Below, one piece after another: positions 1 through 6,549 of a stretch of 20,174 nucleotides of DNA (position 1 is its first letter; every line of letters starts with the position of its first letter). The translations under genes were made by a program, and so were the position numbers. This DNA is from Thermoplasmata archaeon (GTDB lineage: Archaea; Thermoplasmatota; Thermoplasmata; Halarchaeoplasmatales; Halarchaeoplasmataceae): NCBI GenBank assembly GCA_007129655.1, contig SKVC01000147.1:1-20174 (forward strand), in the 5' to 3' direction. The notes under the pieces are model-generated. The model worked only from the letters and a program-made list of their open reading frames with translations. It had not been told where the DNA came from and made no database searches.

Positions 1-20
1 AGAATGGCTTGTGGACAGCC

Positions 21-89
21 TATCAACGTTTTGTTGATAATCTACGACAAACAGGCATTGCCATACAAGAACAGGCATTGTACTCGTAG
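21..89. repeat. Hairpin and short direct repeat downstream of the kor operon
   Basis: The 117 bases beyond the gamma-subunit stop hold no recognisable gene. They contain a 7-bp inverted repeat, TATCAAC (21-27) and GTTGATA (33-39) around a 5-nt loop, and a 10-nt direct repeat ACAGGCATTG at 51-60 and 71-80 (20-nt period). The pair CTACGA (42-47) and TCGTAG (84-89) encloses the direct repeats. The hairpin lies about 80 nt past the stop codon of the minus-strand kor operon and could mark its transcript end, but no T-run follows it, so a terminator role is only a guess. Confidence 0.3.
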
Positions 90-117
90 GAAGCAACGTC
101 ACTTGGGGCGGTGTAGT

Positions 118-645
118 TCACAGTTTGGCTACAAAATCATACCCTGCCTCTAGAGCCTCGAGATTGTTCTCTTCGTAGCGCTTTGGTACTGTTTTTACAA
201 CGGCCCTTTTAACCGCATCATAGTCCAGTTCTGGTAATAGATTGGAGAGTGCGCCTAAGAGTACCATATTAGCCGCCTTTGCATTACCGATATCCTTTGC
301 TATCTCACTAGCTGGGATACTTATGAGCTTGTTAGTCTCCGGTACATCGTGTACCTGGTTTGAGTCTACGATGAGGCAACCGCATTTCTTTACCATGGGT
401 ATCCATGCATCCAACGTCTTTTGATACTGGATTATCATGTAATCCGGTACGTCTATAGCCAGTTCATCAACTCTTTCCTTATCTGCGATGATATCCGAGT
501 ATGATATCCCGCTTCTGACCGCTGCGGAGTATGAACGGGTCTGAACAACATCGTATCCCTGTCCTATAGCGAGAGCATCGCCGAGTACTACGCCGGCTAG
601 TACAGTTCCTTGACCTGCCCAACCGCCAACACGGATCTTTATCAT
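118..645 (-). CDS. korC: 2-oxoacid:ferredoxin oxidoreductase, gamma subunit (KorC/PorG-type)
   Basis: A 175-residue gamma subunit of a CoA-acylating 2-oxoacid:ferredoxin oxidoreductase, usual length for a separate gamma chain. The enzyme oxidises a 2-oxoacid with CoA to acyl-CoA, CO2 and reduced ferredoxin in the cytoplasm. The family's N-terminal glycine motif is present as GGWAGQG at residues 7-13. The region that in relatives reads SYGPEARGG is here SYSAAVRSG (38-46), a divergent version. It is the last gene of the four-gene operon; its ATG overlaps the beta-subunit stop by 4 nt and is preceded by a G-rich SD site. The substrate (2-oxoglutarate, branched-chain, aryl or other 2-oxoacid) cannot be settled from the sequence; the Kor name rests on gene order and subunit layout. 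Confidence 0.85.
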   Translation of the reverse strand: MIKIRVGGWAGQGTVLAGVVLGDALAIGQGYDVVQTRSYSAAVRSGISYSDIIADKERVDELAIDVPDYMIIQYQKTLDAWIPMVKKCGCLIVDSNQVHDVPETNKLISIPASEIAKDIGNAKAANMVLLGALSNLLPELDYDAVKRAVVKTVPKRYEENNLEALEAGYDFVAKL

Positions 646-1439
646 TTCAATGTCCCCCCTGCTGAAATGATCTGTTCATATATCACATCCGCCATCTCCG
701 GACGCTCTTTATCAACGGATCTTCCAACGGTTATCTTTCCATCTTCCGGATTCTTACTGGTATTGTTCTTGTACCATTCTAGCATTTCAAGAGTAGACAG
801 ATTGTCTTTTTTTCCGGTCCGAGTGGGACATTGGGTGATCACTTCGATGAAGGATAGACCTTTTTTCTCCAGGGCATACTCGACCTCTTTTGTCAATTCC
901 CTCATATGATATGTAGTCCAGCGAGCCACATGTGAAGCCCCGGCAGCCTTGACTAGCTCCGCCACATCCATCCCCTGTGAGGGATTACCGTATGGTGTTG
1001 TGATAGTCTTTTCTCCGTGCTCCGTAGTGGGGGCTACCTGTCCGCCGGTCATGGCGTATAATCCGTTATTTATCATGATCACAGTTAAATCTATATTATT
1101 TCTACATGCGTGTATCAGATGGTTACCACCGATACCTACACAGTCGCCGTCTCCGGAAACGACAACTACATTCAGATCTTTGTTTCCCACCTTTACACCG
1201 ATGGCGTGGGGAATAGCCCTACCGTGGGTTGTGTGTAATGTATCAACGCGCCAGTAGGGAGATACAACCCAGGCGGCACATCCTATACCACTTACGGCTA
1301 CGATATCCTTACGTTCGATCCCGAGATTTTCCACGGCTCTAGACATACCATTTAACACCATACCGTCTCCGCATCCGGGACAGAAGGCGGTCGGTTGATT
1401 TCGTATGTATTTTTCCCTGAGCTCTTTTCCGGTGATCAT
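642..1439 (-). CDS. korB: 2-oxoacid:ferredoxin oxidoreductase, beta subunit (thiamine-diphosphate binding)
   Basis: A 265-residue beta subunit carrying thiamine diphosphate. Visible motifs are the N-terminal FCPGCGDG (19-26), whose CxxC cysteines are typical of KorB/PorB, and the ThDP/Mg site GDGD (96-99) ending in the NN pair at 124-125. The length (about 265-290 in the family) and lack of a C-terminal ferredoxin domain fit the four-subunit archaeal type in which the clusters sit in a separate small subunit. Start: ATG overlapping the alpha-subunit stop by 4 nt, with a perfect AGGAGGTGAT SD site just upstream, so the start is well defined. It works as a complex with the neighbouring alpha, gamma and ferredoxin subunits. 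Substrate is unresolved. Confidence 0.9.
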   Translation of the reverse strand: MITGKELREKYIRNQPTAFCPGCGDGMVLNGMSRAVENLGIERKDIVAVSGIGCAAWVVSPYWRVDTLHTTHGRAIPHAIGVKVGNKDLNVVVVSGDGDCVGIGGNHLIHACRNNIDLTVIMINNGLYAMTGGQVAPTTEHGEKTITTPYGNPSQGMDVAELVKAAGASHVARWTTYHMRELTKEVEYALEKKGLSFIEVITQCPTRTGKKDNLSTLEMLEWYKNNTSKNPEDGKITVGRSVDKERPEMADVIYEQIISAGGTLK

Positions 1440-2560
1440 CCCATCACCTCCTTTATCTTAGTGTATATCATATCGATGGTCGGTAAAGAGTTGAGTCTAT
1501 CATAAACATGCATCTTTTCACTCCCGACGCATCTTTCCACTTCCATACGATAGCCCCGAAGTGATAGCTCCGCAAGAAGTATCTTTGAATTTTTACCGAT
1601 CTCCTTCAATCGTTCTTCGGGACTGGGCCACATCACTTTAGGCCGGAAGAATCCAACATTCAGGCCGTCTTTTCGTGCCCTTTTTACCGCTCCTCGCGCC
1701 GGTCGTGACATCGAACCGTATGAAACCACCACCAGTTCGGCGTCTTCGACTGAATCTTCCTCCCAATCTATGATGTCTTGTTGATTATCGTCTATCTTCG
1801 CCTTCAGGCGGCGTACCAGTTTGTCTTGAGTATCGTAACCCGCAGTGTCCCGGGTACCGTCTCCGCGATGTGTGGAACCGGTAACCAGTAATTCACGTCC
1901 CTCGCCGAAGGACGGCATGGGCGGTACGTGATCTTTTTCATCGGTGTGGAAGAACTCTCGATCGCCTTCTTTCGGTTTCTTTCTTTCAACTATTTCGATA
2001 TCCTCCGGTATGGTGAATTTTTCTCTCATATGTCCGATGCCCGCATCGGCTAGAAGAACCACTGGTGTGCGGTACCTTTCGGCAAGGTTGAAGGCTCTTA
2101 CCGTAAAATCGAACATCTCCTGGACTGAGTTCGGCGAAAGCGCTATCATTTCGTAATCGCCGTGGCTGCCGAAGCGCGACTGCATCACATCTCCCGTTCC
2201 AGGTTTCGTAGCCTGTCCGGTGGATGGTCCGGCCCGCTGCACGTTCACGATCACACACGGAGTTTCTGTCATATATGCATATCCAAGATTCTCCATCATC
2301 AGAGAGAATCCTGGGCCGCTGGTGGATGTCATGGATTTAAGTCCGGTCCAAGATGCCCCAGTTATAGCCGCCATGCTTCCAATTTCGTCTTCCATCTGTA
2401 TGAAACGCCCGCCTGTCGCCGGTAGCGTTCTTGCCAGATGATGCATCACTTCCGAAGCCGGAGTGATGGGATATCCCGCGAAGAATCCGAGGCCGGCGGC
2501 CATTGCTCCTTCCGCACATGCTAGATTACCTTCCTGAAAATATACTCCCGGAGATCTCAT
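1436..2560 (-). CDS. korA: 2-oxoacid:ferredoxin oxidoreductase, alpha subunit
   Basis: A 374-residue alpha subunit, standard length for KorA. It has the pyrimidine-binding fold of the ThDP site: GYPITPASE at 29-37, an acidic MEDEIGSMAA stretch at 56-65, and RAGPSTGQATK at 109-119, the characteristic loop of 2-oxoacid:acceptor oxidoreductase alpha chains. The C-terminal third (around 275-370) is the transketolase C-like domain with VVSYGSM followed by the KVMWP stretch. The gene overlaps the ferredoxin-subunit stop by 4 nt and has an AGAGGTGA SD site immediately upstream. It forms the catalytic heterodimer with the beta subunit. The relaxed QATK in place of the more common QPT is a minor departure. 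Confidence 0.92.
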   Translation of the reverse strand: MRSPGVYFQEGNLACAEGAMAAGLGFFAGYPITPASEVMHHLARTLPATGGRFIQMEDEIGSMAAITGASWTGLKSMTSTSGPGFSLMMENLGYAYMTETPCVIVNVQRAGPSTGQATKPGTGDVMQSRFGSHGDYEMIALSPNSVQEMFDFTVRAFNLAERYRTPVVLLADAGIGHMREKFTIPEDIEIVERKKPKEGDREFFHTDEKDHVPPMPSFGEGRELLVTGSTHRGDGTRDTAGYDTQDKLVRRLKAKIDDNQQDIIDWEEDSVEDAELVVVSYGSMSRPARGAVKRARKDGLNVGFFRPKVMWPSPEERLKEIGKNSKILLAELSLRGYRMEVERCVGSEKMHVYDRLNSLPTIDMIYTKIKEVMG

Positions 2561-2775
2561 TCTTTCACCTCTACACTTATAGCAAAATCAGGACAGTACA
2601 ACTCACACTGTCTGCAAACGATACATTCTTCGAGTTTTTTCACTTCCGTATAAAAGTTACCATATTGGTTAAGCGTTCCCGATTCCCCCAGAACGTCCTT
2701 AGGACAGAATCTGATGCAAATGCCGCATCCCGTACATAGCTCCCGATCGATCTCGATATGAATCTTTTGAGGCAT
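2557..2775 (-). CDS. korD: 2-oxoacid:ferredoxin oxidoreductase, delta/ferredoxin subunit with two [4Fe-4S] sites
   Basis: A 72-residue polyferredoxin subunit that passes electrons from the ThDP centre to free ferredoxin. Two complete CxxCxxCxxxC[P] cluster motifs are visible: C14, C17, C20, C24 and C51, C54, C57, C61. It is the first gene of the operon. No SD site precedes its ATG; instead a TATA-like TTTATAT lies about 33 nt upstream on the same strand, so the transcript probably begins only a few nucleotides before the ATG (near-leaderless). That contrasts with the strong SD sites of the three genes behind it and agrees with the usual archaeal pattern of leaderless first genes. It could also be annotated as a 4Fe-4S ferredoxin, but the overlap with the alpha subunit makes it an enzyme subunit. 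Confidence 0.9.
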   Translation of the reverse strand: MPQKIHIEIDRELCTGCGICIRFCPKDVLGESGTLNQYGNFYTEVKKLEECIVCRQCELYCPDFAISVEVKE

Positions 2776-2779
2776 GATA

Positions 2780-2813
2780 CCAATCGGGTTGAGATTGGAG
2801 GGGGATATAAAGG
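2780..2813 (-). promoter_or_regulatory. Promoter and candidate operator of the kor operon
   Basis: On the minus strand CCTTTATATC (plus 2804-2813) is a good archaeal TATA box centred about 33 nt from the korD ATG; transcription would start near 2782. Between the TATA box and the gene sits a perfect 6-bp inverted repeat, CCAATC (2780-2785) and GATTGG (2793-2798), with a 7-nt spacer. It covers the predicted start site, the position expected of an archaeal repressor operator. The protein that would bind it is not identified. Confidence 0.55.
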
Positions 2814-2820
2814 TTATGTG

Positions 2821-2973
2821 CGATCGTAACAGCCGACCATTATCACGACAAATGTCCGTATCTAGATCTGGATTTTGTTTCTATTGATGATAAATTTACT
2901 TCGATCGACGATATGATTCAAAAAGCTTATTAATCATCTTTGCTATGTCCTTTTCCCCAATCTTATGGGGATG
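2821..2973. other. Gene-free part of the divergent intergenic region
   Basis: This is the middle of the roughly 290-bp gap between the divergent kor and thiolase operons. No convincing gene is seen. A small 5-bp hairpin, CCCCA (2955-2959) with TGGGG (2966-2970), lies next to the larger dyad described separately. A 29-codon frame on the minus strand (2896-2985) ends in a plausible basic helix but has no SD site or properly spaced TATA box, so it is not called. Confidence 0.4.
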
Positions 2974-3018
2974 ACCCGGGAACATGTACATATATTGTAC
3001 ATATATGTGTGTCCGGGT
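2974..3018 (+). promoter_or_regulatory. Nested dyad symmetry upstream of the thiolase operon
   Basis: An A/T-rich inverted repeat, ACATATAT (2988-2995) and ATATATGT (3001-3008) with a 5-nt spacer TGTAC, lies inside an outer inverted repeat ACCCGG (2974-2979) and CCGGGT (3013-3018). The two share nearly the same centre (2996-2998). The inner arms look like TATA boxes; if the right arm is the TATA box, transcription would begin near 3030 and leave a leader long enough to hold the SD site AAGGTGAT at 3053-3060. Another TATA-like stretch, AGATATAATAT, lies at 3026-3036. The dyad may therefore be both core promoter and operator. Function is inferred from position only. Confidence 0.45.
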
Positions 3019-3066
3019 GCAATGGAGATATAATATGAGATATATGAAAGAAAAGGTGATGGAGAT

Positions 3067-4326
3067 ATGAATAGAAAGGTATGTATAGTTGGAGTAGGCC
3101 ACACCAACTTCAACTCTATGACCCCTGACGTGAGCTGGAAGGAATTCATGTACGATGCATGTAAGAAAGCGTACTTCGATGCAGGAATAAACCCGAGGAA
3201 AGACGTTGACAGCTTCATAACATGTGCAGAAGATTACTGGGAAGGATTCGGTATCTTCGACGAGTTCGTCCCGGACCAGATCGGAGCTACACTAAGACCA
3301 TGCTGTACAGTCTGCGGTGATGGAATCCAGGGCATGGCCAATGCATATATGCAGATAATGACGGGATTGATGGATACAGTAGCAGTGGAGGCCCACAGCA
3401 AGGTCTCAGATCTACTTACCTACGGAGATGTGGTTTTACATGCTATGGACCCGTTATTCGAAAAACCCGTATCCGGCCCGGTTGAAAGGGAAAGGTACGC
3501 AGGCTCGCCGTCTTATCCGGATAACAATCCCAAGCCGCTGGTAGGTAGTACCGACGAAAAGGAGAGGGTACATCCTTATTTCCTCGCAGGCCTGGAGATG
3601 CAGCACTATCTGAGAAGTGCAAAGGTGACTGAGGAACAGTGTGCTTCGGTTGCAGTGAAGAACAAGAAAAATGCCTTCCTCAATCCCTATGCAATAAACC
3701 AAGCGGATCTATCATCGGAAGATGTTATGTCATCCGAATATCTTTTCAATCCCTTGAAAAGATTAGATATAAGTCCTCTGGTAGATGGAGCAATATGTTT
3801 CGTTCTTGCCGAGGAAAGTGTCGCAAAGAAACTCGGTATCGAACCGATATACTTGAACGGATTCGGATACAGTTCGGAAACACCTTGGTTATCAACCAGG
3901 GGTATGGATGCCGGCTACGCAAGGCAGGCGGTTAATATGGCCACCAAAATGGCTAAGTTAAAGGACCCCAAGAAAGCCCTTGACGTTGTTGAAGTGGACG
4001 ACCGATTCTCTTACAAAGAATTACAGCACATAGAGGCATTAGGGCTTGCGGGGCCGGGTGAGGCCGCACAATTACTCGAAGAAGGAGAATTGTACAAAGA
4101 CGGCTCGCTTCCAACAAACTTATCCGGTGGTTCCATGGGTGTAGGCAACTGCCTGGAGGCAACCGGACTGCAGCGCTCTCTTGAGATAATAACACAACTT
4201 AGAGGATTGGCAGGGAAAAGACAGGTTACCGATGCAGAAACCGGCTTGGCCCAGTCCTGGCGTGGTATACCGTCTGGTACCGGCGCAGTAGCAATTTTCA
4301 GCAGAAATCCGGAGGTGAAAACATGA
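3067..4326 (+). CDS. Thiolase-fold protein, subunit 1 of a heteromeric thiolase (SCP-x/archaeal type)
   Basis: A 419-residue thiolase-family protein of the archaeal/SCP2-related type that usually pairs with a DUF35 protein. Family members cleave or form the carbon-carbon bond of 3-oxoacyl-CoA. The nucleophile region reads TVCGDGIQG, with Cys83 aligning to the catalytic Cys. The C-terminal motif that is normally GHPxGATG reads GNCLEATG, so Asn361 replaces the usual His, and the last catalytic loop is GLAQSWRG (393-400) without the usual Cys or His. KRLDISPLVDGA (231-242) is well conserved with the next gene, showing the two are paralogs. Start: ATG with SD AAGGTGAT six nucleotides upstream. 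It is the first gene of the six-gene operon and overlaps the next by 4 nt. Acetyl-CoA acetyltransferase or a thiolase-like aldolase are alternatives. Confidence 0.85.
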   Translation: MNRKVCIVGVGHTNFNSMTPDVSWKEFMYDACKKAYFDAGINPRKDVDSFITCAEDYWEGFGIFDEFVPDQIGATLRPCCTVCGDGIQGMANAYMQIMTGLMDTVAVEAHSKVSDLLTYGDVVLHAMDPLFEKPVSGPVERERYAGSPSYPDNNPKPLVGSTDEKERVHPYFLAGLEMQHYLRSAKVTEEQCASVAVKNKKNAFLNPYAINQADLSSEDVMSSEYLFNPLKRLDISPLVDGAICFVLAEESVAKKLGIEPIYLNGFGYSSETPWLSTRGMDAGYARQAVNMATKMAKLKDPKKALDVVEVDDRFSYKELQHIEALGLAGPGEAAQLLEEGELYKDGSLPTNLSGGSMGVGNCLEATGLQRSLEIITQLRGLAGKRQVTDAETGLAQSWRGIPSGTGAVAIFSRNPEVKT

Positions 4327-5486
4327 GAAACGTATCGGTTATAGGCGGAGGGATGTCGTTATTTAGAAGACGATTGAAGGAAACGGGTAAAGAACTGTCT
4401 TTCTTGGCCAGCAAGATGGCTATGGAGGAAGCCGGTGTCCAGCGTTCGGATATTGACATGGTGGTAATGGGTAGTGCACCAGATGCCTTCGATGGTATCC
4501 ACATGAAGGGAGAGAATCTCCTAGACGGTGCAGGTGGAAAGGACAAACCCTACGTACGAGTATTCAACGGCGGGGGAACAGGCGTTTTCGCACCCATAGC
4601 AGGCTGGTGGCATGTAGCTTCCGGTGTAGCGGATATGGTCATGGTTGTCTGTGAAGAGAAGATGGGTTCGTGTAATCCTCATCCTCAAACAGCGTTCAGA
4701 AATATCTGGGATCCTATACTCGACAGACCCCTTAATCCTAACCTTGTATGGCTCTTTGCCATGGAGATGAACAGGTACATGACCAGATACGATATCAAGA
4801 AAGAAGACATCGCAAGGGTTGCAGTGAAGAACAAGAGAAATGCAGTAGGTCACCCCTGTGCTCAGTTACCGGATGCAAACATCACCGTGGAAGATGTACT
4901 CAACTCGGAAATGATGGCATGGCCGGTAAACAGATTGGATATAAGCCCGCCCAGTGACGGTGCATCCGCACTCATATACTGCAGCGAAGAAAAAGCCAAG
5001 GAGTTCACCGACGACCCCATAAACGTAGCCGGAGTCGGCTGGAACATCGACAGTTCCATGTGGACAAATCGAGACCTCTACTTCCCGGATTACGTAGCCA
5101 ACGCCGCTAAAATGGCCTACAAGATGGCCGGTATAAACGATCCCCGAAAGGAGATCGATTTTGCAGAACCGTACGACCCCTTTACATACAAAGAACTACA
5201 CCATCTGGAAGGGTTGTTGCTATGTGACAAAGGCGAAGCACCGATACTTACCAGAGAAGGAGTTACCGAACGTGACGGTGACTTACCCGTATGTCCCTCC
5301 GGAGGACTTCTCGGTGTAGGCAATCCAATAGCGGCCACCATGGGACAGAAAGTTTGCGAACTCTACTGGCAGTTGGCCGGTAAAGCGGGAAAACGACAGA
5401 TACCCGGCGATCCGCAGGTTGGCGTAGGTCAGGCCTGGGGAGACATCATGCAGATGGGTACCGTTCTTGTAATGAGGAGAGGATAA
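4323..5486 (+). CDS. Thiolase-fold protein, subunit 2, lacking the nucleophilic cysteine
   Basis: A 387-residue paralog of the preceding thiolase. Shared blocks include VAVKNKRNA (167-174 region) and RLDISPPSDGA (204-214), and the tail motif SGGLLGVGNPIAAT. The segment aligning with the catalytic Cys loop is FNGGGTGVFA (81-90), so Gly84 stands where the Cys should be. The GHP His is Asn334, and the final loop is GVGQAWGD. By family logic it cannot act as a classical thiolase on its own; it is probably a partner subunit or an aldolase-like enzyme such as Ltp2-type proteins, which also lack the Cys. ATG overlaps the previous stop (ATGA) with SD GGAGGTGA at 4311-4318. It is somewhat shorter than subunit 1 because an internal segment around 140-170 of that protein is missing. 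Confidence 0.85.
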   Translation: MRNVSVIGGGMSLFRRRLKETGKELSFLASKMAMEEAGVQRSDIDMVVMGSAPDAFDGIHMKGENLLDGAGGKDKPYVRVFNGGGTGVFAPIAGWWHVASGVADMVMVVCEEKMGSCNPHPQTAFRNIWDPILDRPLNPNLVWLFAMEMNRYMTRYDIKKEDIARVAVKNKRNAVGHPCAQLPDANITVEDVLNSEMMAWPVNRLDISPPSDGASALIYCSEEKAKEFTDDPINVAGVGWNIDSSMWTNRDLYFPDYVANAAKMAYKMAGINDPRKEIDFAEPYDPFTYKELHHLEGLLLCDKGEAPILTREGVTERDGDLPVCPSGGLLGVGNPIAATMGQKVCELYWQLAGKAGKRQIPGDPQVGVGQAWGDIMQMGTVLVMRRG

Positions 5487-5488
5487 AA

Positions 5489-6025
5489 ATGAGCGAAGAA
5501 AGAATAGAAGGACAACCGAAATACGCACCTGGAACCCATGTTAGGAGCAAGGATATCAGAGAACGTAAGATAACATATACTTGGTGGGAACCGGAAGCAC
5601 AGTATGCCTTCAGTTTGGGACCTGCGAACAGCAGATTTCTCAAAGAGTTAAAGGCCGGTAAGATAATCGGCAGAACGTGCAGAAAATGCGACCGTGTGAT
5701 CGTACCACCCAGGATGTTCTGTGATTGGTGCTACGACACTACACACGAGTGGGTATATCTGAAGGATACTGGCACCGTGGAAACGTTCTCCATATCTTAC
5801 TTGGATCCGGACGCACACCTTATCGAAGATCCCATACTCGTAGGGGTAATATCCATAGACGGCGCCTCGCCGAAGCACGGCTTCATGCATTATTTCGGTG
5901 AGATGAAACCGGAAGACCTCCGCATAGGTATGAAGGTAAAGGCTGTTTGGAAACCAAAAGAAGAGCGGGTTGGCTCGGTTACCGACATCAAATACTTCAA
6001 ACCTCTCATAGGAGGTGATGAGTGA
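5489..6025 (+). CDS. DUF35 zinc-ribbon/OB-fold protein 1, thiolase partner
   Basis: A 178-residue DUF35 (ChsH2/BbsA-like) protein. The zinc ribbon is formed by C64, C67, C78 and C81, preceded by a helix ending LKELKAGKI and followed by an OB-fold beta region (about 88-170). In archaea and bacteria such proteins bind thiolase-fold enzymes and hold or channel the CoA substrate, for example in the acetoacetyl-CoA thiolase/HMG-CoA synthase complex, benzylsuccinate thiolase BbsAB and the steroid aldolase ChsH2-Ltp2. A roughly 45-residue N-terminal extension before the ribbon helix is shared in part with the next gene. Start ATG follows the thiolase stop by 2 nt with a GAGGAGAGG SD site. The partner is most likely one of the two upstream thiolase subunits. 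Confidence 0.85.
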   Translation: MSEERIEGQPKYAPGTHVRSKDIRERKITYTWWEPEAQYAFSLGPANSRFLKELKAGKIIGRTCRKCDRVIVPPRMFCDWCYDTTHEWVYLKDTGTVETFSISYLDPDAHLIEDPILVGVISIDGASPKHGFMHYFGEMKPEDLRIGMKVKAVWKPKEERVGSVTDIKYFKPLIGGDE

Positions 6026-6507
6026 TGACCTATCTAGAGAAACAGAGCAACCCATTGGATCCTGTACACTTTAGGGGAAATTTACAAGCAGATTACCTCT
6101 ACACAAGTGGAGCCGCCGGCGATAAATTCTTCAAACATATTATGGAAAACGACTCTTTCTTGGCATCCGAATGTGAAGAATGCGGAACCGTCTTCTGTCC
6201 GCCGAGATTGTACTGTGAGGACTGCTTCGTAGAGATACCTGATGAAAAATGGAAAGAGGTACCGGCAAAAGGTACCGTTAGGTTGTTTACAACCGCCATG
6301 CTAAACACCTTCGGCGAACCGCTAGAAGTACCTAAGATCATCGGCCTTATAGACATAGAAGGTACGGATAGCTCGATGCTTGGGATACTAAAGACTAAAG
6401 ATCAGAAACAAGATCTTACCGGTATTACGGTAGAAGCGGTTTTCAGACCGACACAGGAGCGAGAAGGTACTCTAAAGGACATACTGTATTTCAATGAGAG
6501 CGGCTGA
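6025..6507 (+). CDS. DUF35 zinc-ribbon/OB-fold protein 2, thiolase partner
   Basis: A 160-residue second DUF35 protein, paralogous to the one before it. Zinc-ribbon cysteines are C50, C53, C64 and C67, with the PPRLYC stretch typical of the family, then an OB-fold (about 75-155) with a GTVRLFTTA strand. The ATG at 6025 is chosen over a GTG one codon earlier because a perfect AGGAGGTGAT (6010-6019) ends five nucleotides before it, and it overlaps the preceding stop by 1 nt. The presence of two DUF35 proteins beside two thiolase paralogs suggests either two matched pairs or one hetero-multimer. A 42-nt spacer separates it from the CoA-transferase A gene. Confidence 0.85.
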   Translation: MTYLEKQSNPLDPVHFRGNLQADYLYTSGAAGDKFFKHIMENDSFLASECEECGTVFCPPRLYCEDCFVEIPDEKWKEVPAKGTVRLFTTAMLNTFGEPLEVPKIIGLIDIEGTDSSMLGILKTKDQKQDLTGITVEAVFRPTQEREGTLKDILYFNESG

Positions 6508-6549
6508 ACGCGATCCCAAACCCCTTTCTTTATATTTAGAGGCGATTCA

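Noticed and set aside
2955..2970. 5-bp GC hairpin as a terminator
   Set aside because: It lies between two divergent promoters where no transcript should end, and no T-run follows.
2896..2985. 29-codon minus-strand frame with a basic helical end in the divergent intergenic region
   Set aside because: No SD site, and the nearest TATA box is too close to its ATG; length and composition are compatible with chance.
6529..6535. TTTATAT as an internal promoter before the CoA-transferase A gene
   Set aside because: It is only about 18 nt from the ATG, so the transcript would begin inside the gene with no suitable in-frame start nearby; the SD-like AGGCGAT supports translation from the long operon mRNA instead.
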